The notes under the pieces were generated by a model that ran no database searches, was not told the DNA's origin, and saw only the letters and a program-made list of their open reading frames with translations. A DNA stretch of 64,000 nt. It comes from Bog-473 sp963783245. Its GTDB lineage: Bacteria; Actinomycetota; Acidimicrobiia; Acidimicrobiales; RAAP-2. Below are positions 55,714 to 64,000 of this stretch, in pieces. Position numbers and translations under genes: made by a program. The DNA is taken from assembly GCA_963783245.1 (NCBI GenBank), contig CAWAMS010000004.1, positions 248,001 to 312,000 on the forward strand, read 5' to 3'. Positions within the stretch are counted from its first letter, which is position 1. Each line of letters starts with the position of its first letter.

Positions 55714-56907
55714 ATGGATGTAGATGACCTGATCCTCGTCAGCGTGGACGACCACCTGGTCGAACCGCCGAACGTGTTCGAAGGCCGGCTCCCGGCCAAG
55801 TACGTCGACCTGGCGCCGAAGTTCGTCACCCGGGCGGACGGGACGAGCGCGTGGCTCTACGAAGGGGCCGAACTGGGCAACATCGCGCTCAACGCCGTGG
55901 CCGGTCGGCCGAAGGAAGAGTACGGCATGGAGCCCACCTCGTTCGACGAGATCAGGCCCGGTTGCTGGGACATCCACGAGCGCATCAACGACATGAATGC
56001 CAACGGCGTCCTCGGCTCGCTGTGCTTCCCCTCCTTCCCGCAGTTCTGCGGCCAGCTCTTCGCCCGCACCGAGGACAAGGACGTGGCGTTGGCCATGGTC
56101 CGGGCCTACAACGACTGGCACATCGACGAGTGGTGCGGCACCTACCCGGGCCGCTTCATCCCGTGCCCGATCCCCGCCATCTGGGACCCCGAGGTCCTCG
56201 CCGCCGAGGTCCGGCGTTGCGCCGCCAAGGGAGCCCATGCGGTGACCTTCTCGGAGAACCCCTCCAAGCTGGGCTGGCCGAGCGTCCACTCGGATCACTG
56301 GGATCCCTTCTGGAAGGCGTGCAGCGACGAGAACGTCGTCGTCTGCATGCACATCGGTTCGTCGTCCGAAATGGTGATCACGTCGCCTGACGCGCCGATC
56401 GACGTCCTCATCAGCCTCACCCCGATGAACATCGTGAAGGCGGCGGCCGACCTCATCTGGTCGCCGGTCCTGCGCAAGTTCCCCGACCTCAAGGTCGCCC
56501 TCTCCGAGGGGGGGATCGGCTGGATCCCCTACTTCTTGGAGCGCATCGACTACCAGTACGACAAGCACCACTACTGGACCGGCCAGGACTTCGGCCACCA
56601 GCTCCCGAGCGAGGTCTTCGACCAGCACATCATCACCTGCTTCATCGACGATGCCTTCGGCGTGGCCAGCCGGGACTTCCTCAACATGGACAACGTGACG
56701 TGGGAGTGCGACTACCCGCACTCGGACTCGACGTGGCCGACGGCGCCCGAGCAGCTGTGGAAGTACATCGGCGAGCTGAACGACCACGACATCAACCGGA
56801 TCACGCACCTCAACGCCATGAAGCACTTCAGCTACGACCCCTTCGCGGTCATCCCCAAGGAGGAGGCCACCGTCAAGGCGCTGCGTGCCAGAGGCGGCGG
56901 GTCATGA
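55714..56907 (+). CDS. Amidohydrolase-2 family metal-dependent hydrolase
   Basis: A 397-residue paralogue of the protein at 47753: SVDDHLVEPPNVF, MNANGVLGSLCFPSFPQFCG, RFIPCPIPAIWDPEVL, CMHIGSSSEMV, EGGIGWIPYFLERIDY and ECDYPHSDSTWPTAP line up almost residue for residue. ATG 55714 follows AAGGGGG. The two copies flank the CoA-transferase/thiolase operon on opposite strands, which suggests one arose by duplication of the other. The chemical reaction is not known. Confidence 0.83.
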   Translation: MDVDDLILVSVDDHLVEPPNVFEGRLPAKYVDLAPKFVTRADGTSAWLYEGAELGNIALNAVAGRPKEEYGMEPTSFDEIRPGCWDIHERINDMNANGVLGSLCFPSFPQFCGQLFARTEDKDVALAMVRAYNDWHIDEWCGTYPGRFIPCPIPAIWDPEVLAAEVRRCAAKGAHAVTFSENPSKLGWPSVHSDHWDPFWKACSDENVVVCMHIGSSSEMVITSPDAPIDVLISLTPMNIVKAAADLIWSPVLRKFPDLKVALSEGGIGWIPYFLERIDYQYDKHHYWTGQDFGHQLPSEVFDQHIITCFIDDAFGVASRDFLNMDNVTWECDYPHSDSTWPTAPEQLWKYIGELNDHDINRITHLNAMKHFSYDPFAVIPKEEATVKALRARGGGS

Positions 56908-56988
56908 CGTCTCGGAGCGGGCCACCCGCACAGGCCCGATGAAGCACGCCACCCTCGCCGCCGACCTGGGCGCGTACCGGAAGGAGCC

Positions 56989-58181
56989 GTGACCACGGAG
57001 CAGGCCGCGGTCGACGCACCCGCATTCGACCCGAACCTCTTCGTTGCGCCCGAGACCGGGCGCAACCCGCAGGACTTCTACAAGGTGGCCCGGTCGTTCG
57101 GCGCGGTGGTGCCGGGCGTCTTCGGGCGCTACTCGATCATGGGGCGCAGCGAGGTGGAGTTCGCGCTGCAGCACCCCGACGTCTTCTCCTCGGCCATGGA
57201 GGCGGTCGACCTCGGGCAATCCGTGCCGCTCATCCCGCTGCAGGTGGACCCACCGGAGCACTCGAAGTACCGCAAGCTGTTGGACCCGATCTTCGCTCCG
57301 AAGCGGATGAACCTGATCGAGCCGGACATCGCACAGCCTGGTGAACGAGTTGATCGACGGTTTCATCGAGGACGGGTCCTGCGAGTTCACCACCGCATTG
57401 GCCGAGCCCCTCCCGTCGTCGGTCTTCCTGCGGCTGCTCGGGCTCCCGGTGTCGGAACTGGCGATGTTCTTGAGGATGAAGGACGGGATTCTCCGTCCCG
57501 CCGGGAACGACCTGGAGGAAGTGCAGGCCAATCAGCGCGTGAACGCCGGCGAGGTTGAGCGCTTCTTCGCCGAGACCCTGGCCGACCGGCGCAAGCAGCC
57601 GCAGGAGGATCTGCTCAGCATGTTCGCCAGCGCCGAGGCGGGCGGCGACAGGCTGACCGATGACGAGATCCTCGGCATCTGCTTCCTCTTCCTCTTGGCC
57701 GGCCTCGACACAGTGACCGACACGCTGGAGTGCTTCTTCGCGTATCTGGCCCAGCACCCCGAACAGCGGCGGCTGATCGTGGAGGACCCCTCGATCATCC
57801 CGACCGCGGTGGAGGAGCTGTTGCGGTGGGAGACGCCGGTGACCGGGGTGCCCGCGTGTGGTGCAACAGGACGTCGAGCTGGGTGGGTGCCCGATGCACA
57901 AGGGTGACCATGTCGGCATCAGCATCGGCTCGGCCAACACGGACGAGTCCGACCTCGCCGATGCCTACGACGTGGACCTCACCCGGAACACCAAGCACCT
58001 GGCCTTCGGGGCCGGGGTGCACCGCTGCCTCGGCTCCCACCTGGCCCGTCTCGAGTTGCGGACCACGCTCCGAGAATGGCACAAGCGCATCCCCGACTAC
58101 GAGATCGCGCCGGGGACCGAGCTGAATTTCATGTTCGGGTTGCGTCAGGTCGACACGCTCCCGCTCCTCTGGTCGGCGTAA
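56989..58181 (+). CDS. Cytochrome P450, frameshifted twice
   Basis: P450 of about 397 residues when joined. The first part ends LLDPIFAPKRMNLIEPD. An extra base near 57335 precedes LVNELIDGFIEDGSCEF; the I-helix is FLLAGLDTVTDTL and the ExxR region AVEELLRWETP. A second extra base near 57855 precedes the rest. The heme loop is FGAGVHRCLGSHLARLELR with the axial Cys. The GTG start has AAGGAGCC upstream. It precedes two adjacent acyl-CoA dehydrogenases and would hydroxylate a methyl or methylene, as steroid side-chain P450s do; the substrate is inferred. Confidence 0.83.
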
Positions 58182-58384
58182 CGGTCGGAGGGCCAGGAGT
58201 CGCCCGGAATGGGCAGAGGCCGCTGTCCCCGCCGGGGAACCGTGGGGGTCCCGCGGGAGAAATGGCGTAACGACATGGTGCGCCACGGCGCGGCTGGAGA
58301 TCAGGGACGTCGGGGAGCGGCGGCAGACGAGGTGGAACCACGGGCGCGGCGACGAAGGGCCCGAAGGCGAGAAAGGACGAGCGA

Positions 58385-59534
58385 GTGGACTTAGAGCTGA
58401 CAGACGACCAAGAGCTCTTCAGCGAGACGACGGCGAAGTTCATCGAGAACACATGCCCACTCTCGACGGTGCGGGAGTGGGCCGAGAAGGAACCGGCGGG
58501 CTACCCGGGCGATTGGTGGCGCCAGGGCGCCGAGCTCGGCTGGACCTCGCTGCTCGTCTCCGAAGAGGACGGTGGCGGCAGCGTGTCGGGACACGGCCTC
58601 CTCGACCTGACTCTCGTGGCCGAGGTCATGGGGCACTGGGTGTCCCCGGGCCCGCTTCTCCCGACGAACGTGGTCGCGGCGGCGCTGTCGGAGTTCGGCA
58701 CACCGGCGCAAAAGGAGCGTTACCTGCCCGGCCTGCTCTCGGGCGAGTCCACCGCCACCTGGTGCCTCGCCGAAACGCGGCAGTCCGGGCTTCCCGGCGG
58801 CGTCTCGCTCACGGCGACCCGGCAAGGCGGAAGCTTCGTGCTCTCAGGCAAGAAGGGACCGGCCGAGGCCGCGGGCGAAGCGGGGTTCTTCGTGGTGGCC
58901 GCCCTCGTCGACGGCGAGGTCACCCAGTTCGTGGTCGATGCCGACACGCCCGGTGTGAGCGTGGTCGCAGCCGAGAGCATCGATCTCGTCCGGCGCTTCG
59001 CCACGGTGTCGTTCGACGACGTCGTCCTCACGGCCGATGCGGTGCTCGGTGAAGTGGGTGGAGCGGCGGCGCAGATCGAGCGGCTCTTCGAGCTCGCGGT
59101 GGCGCTGCAGTGCGCATCCATGGCGGGGGTCACGGATCACGTGCTCGCTTTCACACTGGCGTATTCCTTCGACCGGTATTCGTTCGGGCGTCCGCTTGCG
59201 TCGTATCAAGCGCTCAAGCATCGATTCGCCGACATGAAGATGTGGACGGAGGCGTGTCTCGGTACGGCTGCCGCGTGCGGCACGATCGGTGGACAGCCGG
59301 TCGGAGAAGGCGTACGAGCTCGTCAGCGTGGCCAAGTCGTACATCGGGGACAAGGCGCCGGCGATCCTGCAGGACTGCGTGCAGCTCCACGGTGGCATCG
59401 GCGTCACCTGGGACCACGACCTGCATCTCTACATCAGGCGGGTCGTACTGGATCGCTCGTTGTTCGGCACTCCCTACGATCATCGGGAACGCATCGCGCA
59501 GGGGCTCGGACTGGAGGATGACCATGGGCATTGA
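58385..59534 (+). CDS. Acyl-CoA dehydrogenase subunit, frameshifted
   Basis: About 382 residues joined. N-terminal: LELTDDQELFSETTAKFIEN, then GWTSLLVSEEDGGG. The flavin/substrate loop is unusual (TWCLAETRQSGLPGG instead of TEPxAGSD). After an extra base near 59287 comes SEKAYELVSVAKSYIGDK, then VQLHGGIGVTWDHDLHLYIR. An atypical loop next to a typical dehydrogenase gene (59524) fits the heteromeric FadE pairs of mycobacterial steroid side-chain degradation, where one subunit is catalytically reduced. The start is GTG 58385. The end overlaps the next gene by 11 bases. Confidence 0.8.
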
Positions 59535-60799
59535 GACCGCCGACGCAGGCACAGAAGATGTGGAGGCGTTTCGCCTCCGTGCGCGGGCCTGGCTGGCGGA
59601 CAACATGCCGCGCCTGCCGGAGGGTCAGAACAACAGCCAGTTGATGGCGATCGACGAGATGGGAACACGGGCGCGGGAACTGCAGCGCACTCTCTTCGAC
59701 GGCGGTTTCGCAGGACTGTGCTTTCCCAAGGAGTACGGGGGGCAGGGGCTCACACGGGCCCATCAGATGGCCTTCACACAGGAAACGGCGCCCTACGAGA
59801 TGCCCGTCACCCTGAACATTCCGACCTTCTCCATCCTCGCACCGACCCTCCTCGACTTCGGCACCGAGGAGCAGAAGCGGGACCACCTCCCCAAGATGAT
59901 CTCGGGCGAGGAGATATGGGTGCAGTTCCTCTCCGAGCCCTCCGGAGGCTCGGACCTCGCCAGCCTGGTCACCCGGGCCACCCGCGACGGCGATGTGTTC
60001 ATTCTGAACGGCTCGAAGATCTGGAGCTCGGGTGCCTTCCGCTGTGACTACGCCATGTGCCTGGCCCGGACCGACTGGCATGCGCCCAAGCACCGCGGCC
60101 TGACCATGTTCATCGTCAAGATTCACCAGCCCGGTATCGACGTCCAACAGATCAAAATGTCGAATGGGTCCAACGAGTTCTGCCAGGAATTCTTCGACGA
60201 TGTCGCCATACCGATGGAGGACGTGCTCGGGGAGGTGAACGACGGTTGGACGGTGGCGTCGCGCCTGTTGTTCCACGAGCGCGATGCCGTGGGTGGCGGA
60301 TCGCCCTACCTCAGCGGGACGAGCGGCGGCCGGGGGGACCACGGCGCCGGGCGGAGCGACCTGATCGAGTTGGCGCGGGTCGCCGGGCGTGCGTCCGATC
60401 CCCGGGTCGTCCAACTGGTGGCCGAAGCGCGTGCCAACGACGTGGTCGGAGCCCAACTCATCGGGCGCGTCACCAAGGCCATCAACGGGGGCACCATGCC
60501 CGGCCCGGGGGGCTCCTTGTTCCGGTTGTACGCGGCGACCAATTCCGAACGCCATGCCGACATCGCGCTGGAGATCGCCGGCGCCCCTGCGGCTGTGTGG
60601 GAGGAAGGCGACCCGCTCGGCGGTGAAGGGCATCGAGTTCCTCCAACGTCAAAGTGGCAGCTTGGGCGGCGGGAGCAACGAGATGCAGCGCAACATCATC
60701 AGCGAGCGGGTACTGGCCATGCCCCGCGAGTTCGCCGCCGACAAGGACCGTCCCTTCGACGAGGTGCTGCACAACGCATCACCCTCGCGACCCAGGTAA
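59524..60799 (+). CDS. Acyl-CoA dehydrogenase, frameshifted near its 3' end
   Basis: About 425 residues. FAGLCFPKEYGGQGL, VQFLSEPSGGSDLASLVT, LNGSKIWSSGAFRCDYAMCL and VAIPMEDVLGEVNDGW are standard dehydrogenase segments. An extra base near 60615 is followed by VKGIEFLQRQSGSLGGGSNE and MQRNIISERVLAMPREF, the normal C-terminus. ATG 59524 is eight bases after GGAGG (59511-59515) and lies within the end of the preceding subunit gene, which supports a heteromeric enzyme. It introduces a double bond in an acyl-CoA, passing electrons to ETF. Confidence 0.85.
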
Positions 60800-60820
60800 C
60801 CGGCGAGGCGCCAGGGGGCT

Positions 60821-61624
60821 TCAGGTGAGGGGCCGCAGTCGCTCCGCGGTCTGCGTCAACCACGTGTCGTAGTCCTCGGCCTTGCGCCGGAAGGATCGGC
60901 CCACTTGGGGGTGAGGGAGCACGAGGAATCGGCCCTCTCGCATGGCGGCCAGCGTCTGCGTCGCGCACTCCTCAGGTTCGACGATGTCGCCGAGACCCTC
61001 GGGGAGGGCGTGGACCACCCCCGCCGCTTCGTCGTCCTCATTGCGGCCGATCATGCCCGTGTTGACGAGATTGGGGCACAGGCAGGTGACCTTGATGCCG
61101 CGATCGCCGTAGGTCAACTGCGCCCACTCGGCGAATCCGAGTGCTCCGTGTTTGGTGAACGTGTAGCCCATGGGGGCGGGCCCGCTGATAAGGGCGGCCG
61201 ACGACAATGTCTGCACCAGGTGACCACCACCCTGCGCGAGCATGCCCGGTATGACGGCTTGGGCGGCCCAGACGTGGGCGAGCAGGTTGATCCGCGTGAT
61301 CTCGTCGATCTCCTCAGGCGTGGACTCCAGGCCGAATCCGCCGGTGATGCCGGCGTTGGAGCAGAAGACCCGAACGGGGCCGAAGGCGGCGACGGCCCGC
61401 TCGACCAGCGCACCGATCGCCTGTGGGCTTGCCACATCACCCGGGACCGCCACACCATTGATGTGGTGCGCCACCTTCTCCGCACGCGGTCCGTGCCGAT
61501 CGGCCACGACGACGTGGGCGCCCTCGCCGGCGAAGGCCTCGGCCAGGGCTCGGCCGATGCCGTGCCCGCCCCCTGTGACGACGACGCATTGCCCTCTGTA
61601 GTCGGACGCCGTGACGGACGTCAC
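60821..61624 (-). CDS. Short-chain dehydrogenase/reductase
   Basis: A 267-residue SDR: CVVVTGGGHGIGRALAEAFA, SNAGITGGFGLESTPEE, the region TLSSAALISGPAPMGYTFTK with Ser and Tyr-x3-Lys, and CLCPNLVNTGMI. The C-terminal tail (FRRKAEDYDTWLTQTAERL) resembles SDRs fused to or paired with hydrolases. GTG 61624 is the first start of the homologous stretch; the longer frame to 61714 is not supported. It converges on the dehydrogenase at 60799 with a 21-base gap. Confidence 0.85.
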   Translation of the reverse strand: MTSVTASDYRGQCVVVTGGGHGIGRALAEAFAGEGAHVVVADRHGPRAEKVAHHINGVAVPGDVASPQAIGALVERAVAAFGPVRVFCSNAGITGGFGLESTPEEIDEITRINLLAHVWAAQAVIPGMLAQGGGHLVQTLSSAALISGPAPMGYTFTKHGALGFAEWAQLTYGDRGIKVTCLCPNLVNTGMIGRNEDDEAAGVVHALPEGLGDIVEPEECATQTLAAMREGRFLVLPHPQVGRSFRRKAEDYDTWLTQTAERLRPLT

Positions 61625-62138
61625 GGCCGGACGCCCCAGTCGTCGCGTCCGGTGTGTGCAGGGAGGCGACGCTCGACACGGGTGCCGGACGACTCGGTCG
61701 CCGTGGCAGGCCAAACCGGAGTTTCATCATGCACGGACGCGGGGTTCGCAGACGGAGTGGTGCGTGCGAACTCCCGTCCCTTTCGGCACACGCTCTTTCC
61801 GCACGCGCTCGACAAACTGAACGGCATGCTGACCGTGGCTTTTCCCGTCATGGTTCTCCTCCTTCTCACTGGCGCGCCCTCGCTGACGTCGACGCGCGTG
61901 CGGCGCCGGGGCACGACGGAACGTGGTCAATCCGGAAACCGGCACCTCCGTTTTTCGATGTTAGATTGACGCCCCCCGGGTACTCCAACGCGCTCAGGCT
62001 GGGCGCGCTAGGGTTCTCTTCCATCATTTGAGTGATAGCAAACTTGAGGGTTAGGCGAGCAGGGGAGTAACGGAGTCGAGGCGGCGCGGTCGGCCGTGCC
62101 GGCCGTTCTAGAGCGCACACAGGGGGCAATCGTCGGTC
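61625..62138. other. Long intergenic region upstream of the permease
   Basis: About 510 bases without a convincing gene. The first half is GC-rich and only has shadow reading frames. The stretch 61940-62060 is AT-richer and contains TTTTTCGATGTTAGATTG, GTGATAGC and TTGAGGGTTAGG, so the permease promoter is probably here. No clear hairpin, operator palindrome or RNA gene was recognised. Confidence 0.5.
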
Positions 62139-64000
62139 GTGTCTGAATTCTTGCCGTTCATCGTCATTGGGCTCACCACCGGGGCTGTCTATGGACTGGC
62201 CGGCACCGGCCTGGTGCTCACCTATAAGACCTCGGGCATCTTCAACTTCGCCTACGGGGCCATCGCGGCCCTGGGCGTGTTCGTCTTCTACTACTTGCAC
62301 TCAGAGCACGGGATGCCCTGGCCCTGGGCCGCCCTGTTGGTCCTGTTCGTGCTCTCGCCCATCGAGGGCCTCGGCCTCGAGCTCTTCGCCCGCATCCTCG
62401 AACCGGCGACGGCCACCCTCAAGGTGGTGGCGACCATCGGCCTGCTGCTCGTCGTGGTGGGGGTCGGCACCCTTTGGTACGGCAACGCCAATGTCAACTT
62501 CCCCCCCTTCTTGGACACCAACACCATCCGCTTCTTGGGCGTCAACGTCGGGTGGGACCAGATCACCGTCGTCATCGTCTCGTTGGTCTCGACCGCGGTG
62601 CTGTACTACTTCTTCCGCTCCATGCGCCTCGGCGTGGCCATGCGCGGCGTGGTCGACAACCCGGACCTGGTGTCGATGACCGGCACCAACCCGGTGTCGG
62701 TGCGGCGCTGGGCCTGGATCATCGGGACCATCTTCGCCTCCATGGCCGGGTTGTTGCTCGCCCCCTCGCTCAGCCTCAACGCCGAGATCATCGTCTTGTT
62801 GGTCGTCCAGGCCTTCGGGGCGGCGGCCATTGGCTACTTCTCGAACCTCCCCCTCACCTTCGTCGGCGGCCTCTTCATCGGCGTGGCCGGCGCCTTGGCC
62901 ACCAAATACGCCGCCAGCGTCAGCTGGCTGACCGGGCTCAGTGCGGGCCTGCCCTTCGTCATCTTGTTCATCGTGCTCATCGTCACCCCGAGGGCCCGCC
63001 TGGCCGAGCGCCGGGTGGTGGCCGCCCAGGCGCTGCGCCGCAGTTGGTACGCCCCGACCAAGGTGCGCTTAGGGGCGGGGGCGCTCGCCCTCATCTTCTT
63101 TTGCTTCGTGCCCTCCTTCGTGGGCGTGAACCTGTCCACCTGGTCGAGCGCACTGGTCTATGTGATGTTGTTCTTGTCCCTCGGCCTGTTGGTCAAGACC
63201 TCGGGGCAGATCTCGTTGTGCCACCTGGCCTTCGCCGCCGTCGGGGCGGCGGCGTTCGGGCACTTCACCACCAGCTTCCACCTGCCCTGGGCGCTGGCAC
63301 TGCTCTTGGCCGGCCTCGTCGCCATCCCCGTCGGGGCCATCGTCGCCATCCCGGCCATCCGGCTGTCGGGCGTCTTTTTGGCCCTCGCCACCTATGGCTT
63401 CGGCATCTTGCTCGAGCAGATGTTCTATGACACCAACCTCATGTTCGGCCCGACCACGGGCGGGATCGCCGCCCCCCGGCCCGACGTCACCATCTTGGGC
63501 TGGCACCTCTACACCGACAAGGGCTTCTACTACCTGCTCTTGGCCTTCGTGGTCTTGAACGTGGTCGTCGTCACGGCCATCTTGAAAGGCCGCATGGGCC
63601 GCCTCTTGAAGGGCCTGAGCGACAGCCCCGTGGCCCTTGAGACCCACGGGGCGACCGTCAACGTCATGAAGGTGCTGGTCTTTTGCATCACCGCCGGCTT
63701 GGCCGCCGTCGCCGGGGCCCTCTTGGCCAGCCTCTTTAGCTATGGCCTGGGCACCAACTACAGCTCGTTCGCCTCGCTCACCATGGTGGCCATCCTCACC
63801 ATCGTGGTGGTCGGCGACCCTTGGTATGCCATCTTGGCCGCCATCGCCTACGGCGTCGTCCCGGGCTACATCACCGTCGCCAACATCAACACCTACCTGA
63901 CCATCATCTTCGGCCTCTCCGCCGCCACCTTCGCCCTGCAGGTCAACCGGGCCTTGCCGGTGCCGCTTCCCATCCGCAACTTCTTGGACCGCATCGGGGG
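62139..64000 (+). CDS. Fused LivH-LivM-type branched-chain ABC permease (runs off right edge)
   Basis: About 620 residues are visible, with many hydrophobic segments, so this is an inner-membrane protein. The first half is LivH-like: FIVIGLTTGAVYGLAGTG, LTYKTSGIFNFAYGAIAALG, then GVAMRGVVDNPDLVSMTGTN, the permease loop contacting the ATPase. The second half is LivM-like: LGLLVKTSGQISLCHLAFAA, AIPAIRLSGVFLALATYGFG, and LKGLSDSPVALETHGATVNV, the second ATPase-contact loop. Two permeases fused in one polypeptide is less common than separate genes. The GTG start at 62139 follows AGGGGGCA. Substrate specificity is unknown; import of a carboxylated catabolite fits the context. Confidence 0.85.
   Translation, partial: MSEFLPFIVIGLTTGAVYGLAGTGLVLTYKTSGIFNFAYGAIAALGVFVFYYLHSEHGMPWPWAALLVLFVLSPIEGLGLELFARILEPATATLKVVATIGLLLVVVGVGTLWYGNANVNFPPFLDTNTIRFLGVNVGWDQITVVIVSLVSTAVLYYFFRSMRLGVAMRGVVDNPDLVSMTGTNPVSVRRWAWIIGTIFASMAGLLLAPSLSLNAEIIVLLVVQAFGAAAIGYFSNLPLTFVGGLFIGVAGALATKYAASVSWLTGLSAGLPFVILFIVLIVTPRARLAERRVVAAQALRRSWYAPTKVRLGAGALALIFFCFVPSFVGVNLSTWSSALVYVMLFLSLGLLVKTSGQISLCHLAFAAVGAAAFGHFTTSFHLPWALALLLAGLVAIPVGAIVAIPAIRLSGVFLALATYGFGILLEQMFYDTNLMFGPTTGGIAAPRPDVTILGWHLYTDKGFYYLLLAFVVLNVVVVTAILKGRMGRLLKGLSDSPVALETHGATVNVMKVLVFCITAGLAAVAGALLASLFSYGLGTNYSSFASLTMVAILTIVVVGDPWYAILAAIAYGVVPGYITVANINTYLTIIFGLSAATFALQVNRALPVPLPIRNFLDRIG

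Overview
The window is GC-rich DNA (roughly two thirds G+C by eye) with many GTG starts, GGAGG-type ribosome binding sites, ATGA/GTGA stop-start overlaps and no introns. Gene content points to an actinobacterium with a very large lipid, steroid or terpenoid catabolic capacity: many CaiB/BaiF CoA-transferases, thiolase plus DUF35 pairs, MaoC hydratases, cytochromes P450, a mycofactocin-type SDR, nitroreductase and PPOX proteins. An Acidimicrobiia-like or mycobacterium-like environmental genome fits, but no rRNA or marker gene here fixes the taxonomy. I saw no rRNA, tRNA, CRISPR array or transposase.

Layout. 1-2694 (minus): esterase, Baeyer-Villiger-type monooxygenase and the start of an epoxide hydrolase. 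2911-7856 (plus): acyl-CoA thioesterase, SnoaL-like protein, two MaoC proteins and a two-domain CoA-transferase. 7823-8503 (minus): nitroreductase. 8501-10262: Rieske oxygenase and 2Fe-2S ferredoxin. 10280-11450 (minus): alpha-methylacyl-CoA racemase-like protein. 11566-21647 (plus): thiolase/DUF35, acyl-CoA dehydrogenase, TetR regulator, amidohydrolase, class II aldolase, SDRs, MaoC, nitroreductase, PPOX. 21674-25280 (minus): second two-domain CoA-transferase, a stand-alone acyl-CoA synthetase C-terminal domain and an SDR. 25343-31481 (plus): a second, broken copy of the Rieske gene, two acyl-CoA synthetases, a degenerate SDR and a SnoaL-like protein. 31558-32835 (minus): ABC substrate-binding protein. 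33014-37006 (plus): SDR, enoyl-CoA hydratase, P450, mycofactocin-type SDR. 37053-39779: divergent SDR and D-aminoacylase-like amidohydrolase. 39853-42311 (minus): acyl-CoA synthetase and SDR. 42472-46773 (plus): acyl-CoA synthetase and a four-subunit 2-oxoacid:ferredoxin oxidoreductase. 46790-54769 (minus): a long operon of two-domain CoA-transferase, DUF35, thiolase, acyl-CoA synthetase, amidohydrolase and TIM-barrel protein. 54939-60799 (plus): unknown protein, amidohydrolase, P450 and two adjacent acyl-CoA dehydrogenases. 60821-61624 (minus): SDR. 62139 to the right edge: fused LivH-LivM permease.

Together the genes look like a kit for activating (CoA ligases, CoA-transferases), hydroxylating (P450, Rieske), epimerising (racemase), dehydrogenating, hydrating and cleaving (thiolase/DUF35 aldolase) branched or polycyclic acyl-CoAs. 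The ABC components could import the substrate.

Two features stand out. First, a 1.46 kb cassette of promoter plus Rieske gene occurs twice at about 99% identity. Second, three separate genes encode tandem CaiB/BaiF didomain proteins of about 800 residues whose N-terminal halves appear to lack the catalytic aspartate. A caution: about 30 single-base indels interrupt otherwise well-conserved genes. Most are +1 insertions and look like sequencing or assembly errors, so joined coordinates are given for those genes.
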